Source: Hysterangium stoloniferum (taxonomy: Eukaryota; Basidiomycota; Agaricomycetes; Hysterangiales; Hysterangiaceae). From it: a stretch of DNA of 64,000 bases. The stretch lies in NCBI GenBank assembly GCA_015178975.1, contig WHVD01000119.1, positions 1-64,000 on the forward strand, given 5' to 3'. The position numbers and the translations under genes are program-made. Positions 22,254 to 35,151 of the stretch are shown one piece after another. The stretch's first letter is position 1. The number at the start of each line of letters is the position of its first letter. The notes under the pieces are model-generated. The model worked only from the letters and a program-made list of their open reading frames with translations, ran no database searches and had not been told where the DNA came from.

Positions 22254-23069
22254 TGTTAGGATACGTACAGGGCAGGTCTCCGGAGAAACCCACGGGATAT
22301 CCAGTAGGACTTGGCTTCAGCTTATAGGCTGCACCCTCACTAGATCGTGTTGTCCAATTTCAGACAGGCAGACAGGAGTCCCAGGGAGTCCGGGTGGGGG
22401 TCGTGGGTCAAGGGGTTGTAGGTCAGAGGTCGTGGGTTGTGAGTCAAGATGGCATGAGAGAGATAGATGTGCTGGAGCCCATGGCCTCTGACTAGTGCGA
22501 GCGGTGTGATTCAAGTAGGAATTAGAGCAGAAAATGTATTAGATTACTGGGGGGAATCTAAGCCGATTTTCTGACTGGATTGTATGTACAACATCTGCCA
22601 GTTTAAATAGACCGTGGAGTAAATGTCATACCGAATCCAGTAATAATGAAATGAAATGAGCAAAACATAAAATGGGAATAGTAAACACCAAATTTGGTGT
22701 TAGGAACGGGACGGAACGGAGTGGAGTCCGAATAGTGACAAATCATAAACCATAACGGGAAATGGAGTGGGAGCGGAGTCCGAATCATGACAGGTCATTT
22801 GACTAAAATGGGAACGGGGCTCTGTTAGAGGGATGATGGGTATTCTGAGTGGGGTCCGGCAACTGATGTGTGGGACGAGGTTGGACATAGACATAGACGG
22901 AGTCTGGTGGGTTTTCCGGTGACTGAAACACAACATAACGAAGTCGAACGTAGACAAGGCTGACGTATGGAGTCCAGTGGGAGTTCCGGTGAACTGATAA
23001 CGGGTGCATATAGGGTGCGGGTGCATATAAGACTGTGCCTGGAGTCCGGCGTGATTTCTGGTTGTAACA
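22254..23069 (-). repeat. Family A solo LTR
   Basis: It is an 816-bp LTR from TGTTAGGATACG to GTTGTAACA, flanked by ACATG and GCATG, a 5-bp duplication with one change. It is nested in the 4.4-kb element. It is CpG-depleted relative to 4503-5322. Confidence 0.85.
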
Positions 23070-23489
23070 GCATGCAAGAAGAGCAGTGAAACCCAAAGTA
23101 TTGACGACAAGCCACAGACCAACGTTGATGGACTATTGGTATGTATTGTCCAGTGGTAAGCATTGGACATTCTTTCAGTTGCTGACCTTGACTTCAAACC
23201 TTAGTCGTTGCCATTGACTAACCATGAGTTTGATCCTTGTTTAATGCACCAGCTATAGGTTGGCTTGGTTCGGTTTGTGGCGTCACTAACGTCTTGGCTT
23301 ATTTTGCCAGTGAGGCCTTGAAGGATGTAGTTTACATTTGAAAGGTTGTGTATTCAGTGTCAGCTTCGGTTTCAGTTTCTGAGGGCTCCAATGCAGTCAG
23401 GTTGGCCAATGTGTTTGTGGCATCTGTGAAGGGATTGACAAGGAGAGGAGGTAGTCCAAGCTGAGGTCTCCTTCTTGTTTCCGATCAAG

Positions 23490-23995
23490 TGAGCAGTGGC
23501 ATCGGTGTAGATGGTGACCGAGGCATAGTGGATATAGTGGTGCAGTAATGCCGATGGATGTAGTGGCAATGGTAGTGAGTGGCAGTGGTAGTGCAGTAGT
23601 GCCGATGGATGTAGTGGCAGCAGTAGTGAGCGGCAGCGGTAGTGGTTATGGTAGTGGTTACGGTGATGGTAGTGGTAGTGGTAGTTGTGGTTGCTGTTAG
23701 CACTTACAGATGTAGTGGTGCGGTAATGGTAGTGGTAGTGGTAGTTGTGGTTGCTGTTGCACTTACAGATGTAGTGGTGCAGTAATTGTAGTGGTAGTGG
23801 TAGTTGTGGTTGCTGTTGGCACTTACGGATGTAGTGGTGCAGTAGCGGTAACGGTGGTGGTGGTATCAGTAGTGGTAGTAGTAATACTGGCCGTGGTGGT
23901 GGTAACAGTAGCAGTAGTGGTAATACTGGCTATGGTAGCGGTAACAGTTGAAATGCTAGGTATGTTGCTGATGAATGCTGTAATGCTAGACTATG
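23490..23995. repeat. GTA/GTG trinucleotide-rich array
   Basis: Irregular GTAGTG and GGTGGT triplets carry a longer unit (GCTGTTGCACTTACAGATG region) repeated about three times. It lies in the interior of the 4.4-kb element. Open frames of Val or Thr here are repeat artefacts. Confidence 0.85.
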
Positions 23996-25966
23996 ATTGG
24001 TGAATAAAATGCAGGGTGATGCAGGTGTTGCTTGGACATCTCAACTTAAACTCGAGGCACTGAATGATGGTGGAGAGGTTGGGATAGAGGCTCCAGAGCA
24101 CCATCTTTCAACCATAGGTTCAGGTGATGCTTGGGATGATGAGGTTGGAGTTGACAGCATGGATACGAGAGATTGTGTGGATATCTCTATCTATGACATT
24201 ATGACAGAATGTTTCCATTTGTGATGATGTGATGGAGGGAGAGAACTATTGGATATCACTGTCCACCTACAAGTCCTCTACATCTCACAGATTCTTCCTC
24301 ATTTCTCCTCCTATCTTGTCATGTGAAGAATAGGTCGATGCAAGCAGTGTTGATGTGTGCTGTTTGGGCAAGTGATGAAATCTATAAGGACCTTGACAAG
24401 CGATGATGCAAACTGCAAGCGAGGCAGAGACAAGGACAAGGATAGTGAGGATGGTGGTGAAAAACCTGCATTGTAGGTTTCTGCTTTTCCTTGGGTGTAC
24501 GTTTCATATGGTTGTGCATATTGAGCTTCATTGTTCGCTTTGGTACTGCAAGCTGATGGTGGAATAGACATGGTAATCACAAGAGGTCACAAACTGGCAG
24601 CGGTTATCCATTGAAGTATTGTGAACCAATGTTGAAATCAATGCTGACTGAAGTCGCTAGCAGGTTCTGGATGCATGGAAGGTGTTGAATGTGGTGCAAA
24701 GGATGTGGCTCCAATAAGATAATGGAGCAGATGCAGCTGTGTCCCAAAATGGAGTTGGTTCAACATTGAAGGGTGTCGGGACATTGATGGGTGGCAGATG
24801 CAATACCAGCCCTGCGATGTGTTGAGTGGTGGACAGATGCGAACAGATGCAATGATGCACCGAAGTGGAGCGATGGTCATTGAAAGGAATGTTGAAGGGT
24901 GGCGGATGTGATATGTGCTGTAGTGGGTAGAGGTGGCGATGTGTTGTAGTGGGACAGACACGAAGCACAAGTAGTTCGACAAGGAGAGGAGGTAGTCCGA
25001 GTTGGGCTCTCCTTCTGTCTCTGAGCAAGCGAGTAACAGTGTAGATGGAAGGTGAGTTATAGGAGCAGTGTGCAGTAGTAGCCTCTTTTCTTTGTCTGTC
25101 AGTTGTGGTAGTGACATGGCCTCGAGGTGAGAGGAGCACATTCAGTGTCTGTATCGGTATCGCTTTCTGAAGAGTGCAAGTCGGTGATAATGGGCATTGA
25201 GGTAGGGGGCGGTGTGAGTGTGGTGTCTGAGAAGGAGTCTACAAGGAGAGGAGGTAGTCCAAGGTGGCATCCCCTCCTCACTTCCTGGTGGGTAAGTAAT
25301 GGTGTTGGTGTGTCAGTTAAGCAAGGCAGGATGGATGGTTCACGGGCATGGGCCAAGCATGGGACAGTTCAATTGGTTTGACAATAATGTTGTATAACCA
25401 ATAGACAGTGGCAAGTGTGTGTGTGATTATGAGTGCAACCATGAGGGTGACACGAAGTTGAAGTTATGATTATGAGGCATTTCAAAATGGCGGTTGATGA
25501 CGACGGCAAAGATGGTGACTTGCATGTGCAATAACTCAAAGGTGTTGAACATGGGTAAAATCAGCACAATGATAAATTGTGGTTGTGAGAGTTGAATGAG
25601 GAGAGGTTGGTGATGACATATGTGGTAAGGTGGCCAGGCTTACATCTATGGTGTTCAGAACACTGTAAGGACTTGAAATGAAGCAAGCAAGTAATCACAG
25701 ACATGAACCAAAGAATGCTTCCCGTATTTCTCACAGGCCATCTCTAAATGCACATAGACTTTTACTTCAGAGCTACTCGTGGATGGCCTTGTAGTTGAAT
25801 GTGGTGTAGGGGTGGTACCCAGCTCAGCTGTGACTCCCAGGGCAAGCACAGGCACAGCCTTCAGCATTTCATTTCCCATCCTCCTCTGTCCCTTCCAAGT
25901 GTCCATTGCCTGCCGGGCCTGATGCGTCTGCATTGTCACCAAATTCAATGTCAACTGTCCATCATA

Positions 25967-27360
25967 AATTGTACATGTAATCTGCTATCAAGTCCTGTTG
26001 AATGAAATGTTTCGCCCCCAGGCTTATGCTATCAATGAGTGGATGTGACTATTGCATACATAGTGGTAAGGTAGATCAACGATTGTGAGCACCCCTTCCC
26101 CTGTACCTTCACCGCTTTCAGGGAGCCTTTCTGGTATGCAAAGATGCAGGAGCAGGCCATGTTCACCCCTCATGGAGGCAGAATAAACTCTTGTATACTC
26201 TTGGTCATTTTCAACCAAGACTTCAGGAAATTTCACATTTGTTGATTCAAATTCTTGTTTCTGCACCCATCTTCTTCTTCCTTCATGCTCAACTGAAGCA
26301 GTGCTACATGAGATATATGACCTCCCCAAGGTATTTTTAATATGGCTAATACTTCTCAAGGGAAGGTGGTGGGAATGTGATGCTGCCAGCAACAAGAATC
26401 AAGCTAGCTTTCTCAGGATGATACATACTTTTAGCCAGTTCAAATGTGGGGGAGCATTTTTACTATTCTTTTAGATGCAGCAGACTAGTAGGTAGCAGAT
26501 ACCTTCACCAGATGTCAGCAGAGGGTCACAGCTTTTCCGGGGTTAGTGGGTTTTGCCAGAAATTCTCCTCCATAAGGATGCCTGCACCTATAAGCTCCCT
26601 ATCACTTGTAAACACATTTCTCCAGGTACTCTTTATGATAAGCTATACTAAAAAATATCTCTCTGTCTGAGGGGGATGAAGTATACTCTATTTCGCTCTG
26701 CCCTGGCATGAGCCAGTTGATCAAGGATTAGCGGGGTTTGGGTGGGTGGCATGGCTGTTGTGCCCTCTCCTCATATGCCCACACAGATAAAGAAAAGACA
26801 AGAAATTGCAGTGTACTGGCATCTATAAATATATTGGGAGAATATCAAGGTCATTGTGGCTGTGGCAAGAGATGTGATTTAGTAATGAGTGTTTAAATTT
26901 TATTTATACAGATCTGATTGAGAGGAGTAGTAGCAGCCTGCTGAATTACTAACTAAAACATTGCTCCAGGGTACTTTAAGAATCCACCTGACACCGTCCC
27001 TCGCATCGATTGAAAGTGATCGCTTGTCCATGGCAGAGCTTTCGCTATAAAGTCACAATCAGATTCAACAAAGATCTTGGTGAGAGCCTGAAAAAGACAA
27101 ATGTCGGCATGGATTAGTGAGTGATTGTTGCTGACGGTCTGGTGGGGATGATAGACTTTTAAATGGGATCCTTTGTAATGTTACCATCGTCCATAGATCC
27201 AATGCACTTTCCTCCAAGGCTAGAGTTCACAATATGTTCACCACTAGTCTAAAGAGGTTACAGGGACTATACAAAGTGAATGTATGCACTCCTAAATTCC
27301 CCCAACTACTGCGGGTTTCTCTGGAAACCCTCCAATAAGCTCCATGCACGACTCTTAACA
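25967..27360. other. No recognised gene; LTR relic at the right end
   Basis: A minus-strand frame at 26395-26024 (123 residues) shows no domain known to me. The last 150 bases (to 27360) end CTCTTAACA and contain a GGGTTTCTCTGGAAACCC hairpin, so they look like the 3' end of a decayed LTR. Confidence 0.45.
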
Positions 27361-27560
27361 GTATGTATGCAAACTTTCAAATATAGTTCATATTATTTAA
27401 ATTTATTTAATTTAGAAATTTAACCAGAACTATGTGGCCTACCAATCCATGTTGTGGAATTTATCCCCAAAAGGATAATCTACATATGATTGTTGGACTA
27501 CCTTTTGTCAGATACAAGACTAATATTAATATTTCTCTATTCTCCAGAGTATGAAGGACA
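27361..27560. repeat. Partial R1 element
   Basis: It aligns with the central part of R1 (about 5735-5915), starting at the end of the LTR relic. It is truncated at both ends. Confidence 0.7.
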
Positions 27561-28750
27561 AGAGCCACTGATAACTCTTAGTTGTAGATGGGAGACAAAT
27601 GACCTTTGAGCTACATAACTACTATGACAGAGCTAGGGTGCAGAGATGGAGATGGAGGAGAGTAAGGCTGATAAAGGAGATAGAGTGAGGCAGCCAGACA
27701 GATAGACCATGGCAGAGACAGATAGACCATGACAGAGACAGAAGGTGAGGCAAGGTGAGACAGAAGCTGATATGAAAATGGAGCCTGATGAATGGACAGA
27801 TGAGGACGAGGGCAAGGTCCAAGATAGAGGTAAGTATCTCTGTCACATAGTTCAGACTTATTTTATTTATAACTAAAGCACAGGTGTAGCCCCTGAAGTA
27901 AAAGCTACATTCTGGATAGTCACTTACTTGATAAATTGTGTATGATGCCCAGAAAGCTCAAATCCAAATACCTGAGCCAAGAGACAGCCAGGAACAGATA
28001 ATTGACGAACTGAAAAGGCATGTGACAGAAGCATGATCACAGAGCCATGACATAATTATGTGCTGTACACATGATGACAGGAGGATGGCATGACAGACCT
28101 CTGTCATCTCTGCTGGTCACAGAGCATGTACAGTTTACCACAGAGATAATTGACAGAATGTCTCAGATGACCCACAACATGAGTTAGTTGCCTTGTAACT
28201 CCTAGTCTCTGGCCCCATGGTGGACAAGCTAAGGGTCACAGCTATGTATTCTACATGCTTCTGATTTGTTTCAATATACTGGAGCAGCCAACCATTTGAG
28301 CAAGAGTGCAACATGTAAGTTGAAGCCAAGTGTGACTTATTATAGAGAAACTGGTCAACAGTGGTATGTACATACTAACCCCTTCAAAATCATCAGTTTC
28401 AGTACTTAACATGTGCTAGGATCAATTTCAATAGGCTTGTATGACAAAAATAGAAGTATGAATGAGGATTATATTGGGGTTTTCCCATCTGAACTGAATG
28501 GGTGTGTACTCTCCCTGATTGGCTTCCCTATGCTACATGTAAATACTATAGTCAACCAATGTGGGTGTGAGATGATCTTTATGGAAATGATGCATTTGTA
28601 AGTGACATACTGTAGGGTGTGGCCTACATACACTGGACACAGTATTTGAAAAAGAGAGAGAGAAAAACTGGAAAAAGGAGAAATAAATATTTAGCCTTCC
28701 ATGTTTGTCTTTCCCTTCCCATATGAGAGGATAACTTGTTAAACTTCACC
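27561..28750. other. No recognised gene; second LTR relic
   Basis: Short imperfect repeats of GATAGACCATGGCAGAGACA lie near 27700-27740. A relic near 28295-28411 carries the shared LTR module (GTGCAACATGTAAGTTGAAG) and ends ACTTAACA. Nothing else is supported. Confidence 0.45.
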
Positions 28751-31676
28751 CTGGATGCCAGAGTCTCTGGGTGCTCAATCCCTAAAATTCACTCCCTGGC
28801 CTCTAACAGCTGGACCTGGAGTCTTTCTGCATCTTGCCATCTTCCCATATGGGAATATGTCCATGCCAAGTCATTCTTAGAGGTCAGGGTCTCTGGATGT
28901 TCAAACCCTAAGATTCGCTCCCTTGCCTCTAAAACACAGACCTGCAGTCCTTCAGCATCAGACAATTTTCCAATATTGGAATAGGTGTTTTCCAAGTCAT
29001 TTCTAGAGGTCAGGGTCTCTGGGTGTTCAAACCCTAATATTTGCTCCCTCACCTCTAACACATGGGCCTGCAGGCCGCTGCATCTGGCAATTTTCCAATC
29101 TTGGAATATGTGTTTGCCAAGTCATTCCTGGAGATGAGAGTGTGGGGATGTTCATTCCCAAGGACTCTCTCCCTGCACTCCAAAACCTGGACCTGCAGCC
29201 TTTCAGCATCTAGCCATTTTCCCATGTTGAAATATGTCTTTGCCAAGTCATTCCTGGAAGTAAGGGTGTGTGGGTGTTCAGTCCCTAGGATTCTCTCTCT
29301 AGCCTCCAACACCTGGATATGCAGTCTTTCTGCCTCTGACCATCTGCCCATTTTTAAATATGTGTTCGCCAAGTCATTGCTGGAGACTAGGGTGTGTGAG
29401 TGTTCAGTCCCTAGGATTCTCTCTCTGACCTCCAACACCTGAACCAACAGTATTGCTGCATCTGCCCATTTTCCCATTTTGGAATATGTGTTTGCCAAGT
29501 CATTCTGGGACATCAGGGTGTCTGGCTGTTCTTTCCCTAGTACTCTCTCTCTGCCTCCAATGCCTGGACCTGCAGTATTGCTGCATCTGGCCATTTTCCC
29601 ATAGTTGAATATGTGTTTCCCAAGTCATTCCTGGAGATCATGGTGTCTGGGTGTTCAGTACCTAAGATTCTCTCCCTGGCCTCCAATACCTGGACTTGGA
29701 GTCTTTCTGCATCTGTCCATCTTCCCATATGGGAATATGTCTGGGCCAAGTGACTCCTTGCAGTTAGAGTGTATTGATGTTTAGTCCCTAGGACTCTCTC
29801 CCTGGATTTCAACACATGGACCTGCAGTCTTTCTACATTGTGCCATCTTTCCATATTGGAAAATGTCTGTGCCAAGTCAATCCTAGAGGTTTGGGTGTAT
29901 TGGTGGTCAGTCCCCAGAATTCTCTCCCTCACCTCCAACACCTGGGTGTGCAGTCTTTCTGCATCTGGCCATCTTCCCATGCTGGAACATGTATTTGCCA
30001 AGTGATTCCTGGAGGCAAGGGTTCTGGGTGTTCTGTTCCTAGGATTCTCTCCCTGGCCTCCAACACCTGGACCTGCAGCCTTTCTGAATCTGGCCATCTT
30101 CCCAGATTGTAATATATCAATGCCAAGTCATTCATGGACATTAGGGTGTATTGATGTTCATTCCCTAGGATTCTCTGCCTGGCCTCCAACACCTAGAGCT
30201 ACAGTCTCTCTGCTTCTGGCCATCTTCCCATATGGGAATATGTCTGGGCCAAGTGACTCCTTGCAGTTAGAGTGTATTGGTGGTCATTCTCTAGGACTCT
30301 CTCCCTGGATTCCAACACATGGACCTGCAGACTTTCTGCATCTTGCAATCTTCCCATATTGGAAAATGTCAGCGCCAAGTCAATCCTAGGGGTTTGGGTG
30401 TATTCATGTTCAGTCTCCAGAATTCTCTCCCTCACCTCCAACACCTGGATGTGCAGTCTTTCTGCATCTGGCCATCTTCCCATGCTGGAATGTGTATTTG
30501 CCAAGTGATTCCTGGAGGTAGGGGTATCTGGGTGTTCTGTTCTTAGGATTCTCTCCCTGGCTTCCAACACCCGGACCTGCAGTCTTGCTGCATCTGGCCA
30601 ACTTCCCATCTTGGCATGTGTCAAAGCCAAGTCACTCTTGGACATTAGGGCATATTGGTGTTCATTGCCTAGGATTCTCTCCCTAGCTTGCAACACCTGG
30701 ACCTCCAGTTTTTCTGCATCTAGCCATTTTCTCATATTGTAATAAGTCCTTGCCAACTCTCTCCTAGAGGCTAGAGTACTCTAAGTGTTCAGTTCCTAGG
30801 ATGTGCCCCTGACCTCTAACACCTGGACCTGCAGTCTTTCTGCATCTGGCCATCTTCCCATATTGGAATATGTCCATGCCAGGTAACTCTTGGAGCTTAG
30901 AGTGTATTGGTGTTCAGTCCCTAGAATTCTCTGCCTGGCTTCCAACACCTGGACCTGCAGTCTTTCAGCTTCTGGCCATCTTGCCATTCTGTAATATTTC
31001 CAAGCCAAGTGGCTCTTGGAGTTTAGGGTGTATTGGTGCCCAGTCCCTAGGATTCTCTCCCTGGCTTCCAACCCTGGACCTGGAGTCTTTCTGCTTCTGG
31101 CCATCTTCCCATATTGCAATATGTGCTTGCCAACTCTGTCCTAGAGCCCAGGGTGTCTAGGTGTTCATTCCCTAGGATTTTCTCCCTCACCTCTAACACC
31201 TGCAACTGCAGTCTTTCTGCATCTGGCCATCTTCCCATATTAGAATATGTCCATGCCAAACTACTCTTTGAGATTAGGGTGTAATGGTGTTCAGTCCCCA
31301 AGATTCTCACCCTTGCTTCCAACACCTCAACCTGCAGTTGTTCTGCATCTGGGTATCTTCCCATTCTGTAACATGTCCCAGCCAAGTCACTCTTGGAGGT
31401 TAGGGTGTATTCATGTTTATTCCCTAGGATTCCCTCCCTGGCTTCCAACACCTGGACCTGCAGTTTTTCTGCTTCTGGCCATCTTCCCATGTTGCAATAT
31501 GTGCTTGCCAACTCTCTCCTAGAGCCCAGGGTGTCTAGGTGCTCATTCCCTAGGATTTTCTCCCTCACCTCTAACACCATGCATCTGCAGTCTTTCTGCA
31601 TCTGGCCATCTTCCCATATTAGAATATGTCCATGCCAAGCTACTCTTTGAGGTTAGGGTGTATTGGTGTTCAGTCC
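28751..31676 (-). pseudogene. Kinesin-light-chain-like TPR array, broken
   Basis: About 23 tandem 42-residue (126-bp) TPR units occur on the minus strand, with consensus pieces DLANTYSNMGRWPDAE and LEARERILGTEHPDTL. Such TPR_10/TPR_12 arrays in fungi usually form the C-terminal sensor half of NB-ARC or NACHT proteins. No nucleotide-binding domain is present here. The reading frame changes at least six times between 28789 and 31601, so it is a pseudogene. Higher-order copies exist: a four-unit block repeats at about 504 bp (29717 and 30220), and a three-unit block at 378 bp (31244 and 31622). The upstream end is cut by a LINE at 31677. Confidence 0.88.
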
Positions 31677-33175
31677 TTTATGGGTCCTGAGGATGGCGGA
31701 GGTGGACAGGTCCTGAGAGGCATCAACTAGGAGGTGGTGGTGTTCCTCATATAGAGGGCACTCAGTCAAGACATGAAGGTGGACTGGATGGCTGTTGTGC
31801 CACAGGGGCAGGATGAGGGAGGGAGAAATCAGCAGTAGTACTCACCAAAGAAACAATGGCCGATGATTGCCTGGATGATGCGAGTGTGGATATGGTGGGG
31901 CCCTCCATATTCCTTGTGGAACTTTGACATTTGCAAGGTGGGGGGTTTGTGGAGGGCCATGGTGGCAAGGTTGGTGTGGGGGAGGTGGAGCCAATCCTTG
32001 CACCAATGCTTCAGAGCATGAGCCTTCACATGCTCCAGGGCCCAAGAGGTGGTGGAATGGAGGGGGGGGGGGATGGCAGTTGACCACCTCTTTTGCAAGG
32101 GCATCAGCCTCCTCATTGCCATGGAAGCCGTGGTGCCTAGGGCTCCAGGAGAGGGAGACATGGCAGGAAGGGTCCAATAGTAGTGAGTCAATGTGTTTCC
32201 AAAATATAATGGAAGCACCCTGGGCAGGGTGGCCTGAGAGATCATCAATGGACTTCAGAGCCACTTGGTTATTGGAGAGGAATAGGAAGTGCTTGATTTT
32301 GGGAAGGTCAGGGGTGATGACAGGCAAAGCAGCACAGGCACTTACTAGGACAAACATCTTGGCATTGTAGATGCCTGCCCATTTTCCCAGGCTAATTTGA
32401 TGCTTTTGGATGGGGGCACCAAGGTGGTGGATGGAGTAGCCGGCACCAGTATGGTGGGAGTTGCCATGTCCTTTGTGGCAGGAGCCATTGGTGTAAATGA
32501 TGAGGGAGGATGGGTCTAGGTTGGCCTCATGGATGGTGGACCTGAGTGTCCTGAGGAAAGTGGTGCAGTCTTCAGGGGTGGAGAAAGCTCCAGGGATACC
32601 TTTCATGAGGCAGAATCCCCATGAAGGGTGGCAAGAATATGGCAGGGCATAGTATGGAAAATGTGTTCAGCTGGGGCTGGACAGGGAGGCAAGGTGGTGA
32701 ATGATGGTGAGTTGTAGGCAGGGTCTATTGGTGGGGGAGAGGAAAAATCCAGTTGGTTGGTGTCCCTCCCAGTTGGGTGGTGCTCTGGTGAGGACTTGGG
32801 ACGAGGCAGGGACATGCCTAAAATAAATAGCAGCATTAGTTGAAAGTTTGTGGAGCAGATGGGGGATGGGGAGGATGGTACTAATGTGGTGCAGTTCTAC
32901 AACAGGAGATGTGTGAAAGGCACCAAGGCACCACTGGAGGGCTTCATTCTGGGCTCTCTCAAGGGGTTTCAAGAGGAGCTTTTGGTGGAAACCTGTGTAC
33001 CAGACCAGGGAAGCAAAGATGAGGATGGGATGATGACTGTGCGGTATAGGAGTCTCACATTGGCTATATTGAGGCTGCAGACACATTTGGTGAGGATTTT
33101 GAGGCCTGTGGTAGCAGAGCAGGCCCGGTTGGCCTCACGTGCATCAGCTGTCTGTAGAGGAGTTCACTGTGATCA
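31677..33175 (-). mobile_element. Non-LTR retrotransposon (LINE) 3' fragment with RNase H
   Basis: Reading leftwards: the end of a reverse transcriptase ORF (KPLERAQNEALQWCLGAFHT near 32960), then an RNase H domain at 32606-31842 with IIYTNGSCHKGHG, the YNAKMF helix, a FLSNNQVAL block and GFHGNEEADALAKE. The order and spacing fit Tad1- or I-like LINEs of fungi. It is 5'-truncated, with at least one frame change between RT and RNase H. At 31677 the 3' end joins a TPR unit directly, so it inserted into the TPR gene. No poly(A) tail is visible. Confidence 0.85.
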
Positions 33176-34069
33176 AAAGGTACTTTGAATTCTGGTTACA
33201 ACCGTGTGTCCGCCATCACATCTTTTCATCCTGCTGACAAAGACCAAAACAGACAAAATCACCAGCAATGATGTTTGTATGGACATAATGGAAATCGTAT
33301 ACTGCTTCTCATGAATTGCATCCAACAAGATGCATGGTTTTGAGATATTGCTAGAGCTGTATTGGAGGTTATAGTGGACAACATACCCTTGAATATTGCA
33401 TCCTTGACACTTCACGATCATTTTAACACATATTTACTGTTCACTGATACCCAGGCCATGCAACTCTTCTTCTTCAACAGCATACTTCGCACTGATCACA
33501 TCAGCCAGCTAAATGTGGTGTCTTCGCTCATTAGGCCCCTCCTACGGTATGTTTACAATGTTTACCATCCAGTATTGGCTTACCTCCTCTCATGAAATTC
33601 TCCTACCAGTCTTATTTTGATGCAAACAAGTCCAGATCAGCCACTCTTAGCATCTGGCAAACAAATAATCTCGGTTACTCTGCAGCTGATAGCTGGATCT
33701 TCCAACCCTGAATCCACATGTATGTACAGTACCACTGTGCACAGCCTCAATAGCATCGCCATTCTTCTGCATCTCCTTCACCATTGTAAAACAATGTGTG
33801 GTTCAATCAGCAACCCACCTCACCTTGAGTGTCTTGATTGTTTAGTTCTCATCGCTCGTTCCTTCTTATGCATAATTGCCACACCTTTCACTGGTGTGTC
33901 AGTAACATCGAACTCGAGCTTAATATCGGTGTTGAAGACATATGGTTCACCTTCTGCACTATCAATTTGGCTGAGTTTTTAATCATCTCGGATAACACCT
34001 ACATATCCCAACCAAACCAGCATCGTTGCCCTTTACCTAACCTGCTCTGGAGGCGGATTGCCAGTAGGA
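33176..34069. other. No recognised gene
   Basis: Several short frames are open on the plus strand (33362-33595, 33838 onwards) with no recognisable domain. It may be another decayed element. Confidence 0.35.
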
Positions 34070-34270
34070 CTTGGCTTCAGCTTATAGGCTGCACCCTCAC
34101 AAGATCATCTTGTCCAATTTCAAATGGGCAGACAGGAATCCCAAGGAGTCCAGGAGGGGTTCGTGGGTTGAGAGATTGGGGAGTTGAGATAAATAGGTCA
34201 GAGAACGAGTGATAGATGGGTCAGAGTCCACGGGCTCCAACGAGGTCAAGTGGTGTGTTTCAGTACTTGA
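34070..34270 (-). repeat. Family A LTR fragment
   Basis: About 200 bp matches the 3' portion of a family A LTR, closest to the copy at 36678-37478. It is truncated at both ends. Confidence 0.75.
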
Positions 34271-34344
34271 GTGTTATGTATTTTAGTGATTTTTCCTTTA
34301 ATTTCCCCTCCAAAAACAAAGAGAATTGAGAAATTGAATTAAAA

Positions 34345-35151
34345 TGTTGGGTTTCCAGAGAAACCCACGGAATATCCGGTAGGACTTGGCTTCAGCTTAT
34401 AGGCTGTGCCCTCACAAGATCATGTTGTCCAATTTCAGACAGGTGGATGGGAATCCCGGGGAATCCAGGCAGGGTTCATGGGTCGAGGGGTCGTAGGTTG
34501 GAGGTCATGGGTCAAGAGGTCGGGAGTCGAGATAAATAAGAGAGATAGATGTGTCAGAGCCCATGGGCTCCAACTAGCGTGAGCGGTGTAATTCAAGTAG
34601 GAGTTTAGAGCGGAAAATGTATTAGATTACTAGGGGAATCTAAGCCGATTTTCTGACTGGATTATATGTACAACATCTGCCAGACTATATAGACCATGGA
34701 ATGAATGACATACCAAATTCAGTAATAATGAAATGAAACTAGGAAAACATAAAACGAGAATAGTAAACACCAAATTTGGTGTTAGGAACAGGACAGAATG
34801 GAGTGGAGTCCTAATCATGACAAATCATAAACCATAATGGGAAACGGAGCGGGAGTGGAGTCCAAATCATGACAGGTCATTTGACTAAAATGGGAATGGG
34901 GCTCTGTTACAGGGATGACAGGTTTTCAGAGTGGGGTCTGGTGGCTGACATGTGGGACGAGGTCAGACATAGACAGGGACGGAGTCCAGTGGGTATTCCG
35001 GTGACCGATACACAATGTAATGAAGTCAAACATAGACAAGTCTGATGTACGGAGTCCGGTGGGAATTCTGGTAAACTGACAATTGGTGTGTATAGGGCAC
35101 AGGTGCATATAAGTTAGTGCCCAGAGTCCAGTGGGAATTCCAGTCATAACA
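34345..35151 (-). repeat. 3' LTR of gag-only derivative
   Basis: It is a family A LTR ending CAGTCATAACA. The outer end is shortened (TGTTGGGTTTCC, without the usual bases after TGTT). Confidence 0.85.

Larger units (their letters stand above)
21230..25644 (-). mobile_element. LTR-bounded 4.4-kb element without recognised genes
   Basis: Its ends are TGTAAGG and GGCTTACA, with an exact 5-bp duplication TCTAT (21225-21229 and 25645-25649), confirmed by the empty site near 46640. The left LTR (21230-21551) is followed by a C-rich tract (CCCCTCCCCCCCC), which is a polypurine tract on the minus strand, so the element runs leftwards. Only about 48 bp of the right LTR remain alike. No gag or pol motif was recognised in the interior. 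A phrase GGAGAGGAGGTAGTCC recurs three times (near 23440, 24978, 25244). It fits a large non-autonomous LTR derivative, degraded. Confidence 0.7.
19465..25966 (-). pseudogene. Decayed duplicate of the UDP-glycosyltransferase locus
   Basis: Blocks 19465-19910, 20215-21229 and 25645-25966 align in order with 44497-46975. They cover the 3' flank, the last exon and parts of exons 6-7 of the intact gene at 45790-48211. The middle (exons 8-9 and most of exon 10) is deleted near 21098. Two insertions split it: a 300-bp element and a 4.4-kb LTR-bounded element. Many CpG sites of the intact copy read TpG or CpA here. A 154-residue frame at 20780-20316 is open in this copy only; I treat it as chance. 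Confidence 0.85.

Noticed and set aside
23485-24003. Val- or Thr-rich frames
   Set aside because: Produced by the GTA/GTG triplet array.
26024-26395. 123-residue frame as continuation of the duplicated glycosyltransferase
   Set aside because: It does not align with exons 1-5 of the intact gene; the duplication ends near 25966.
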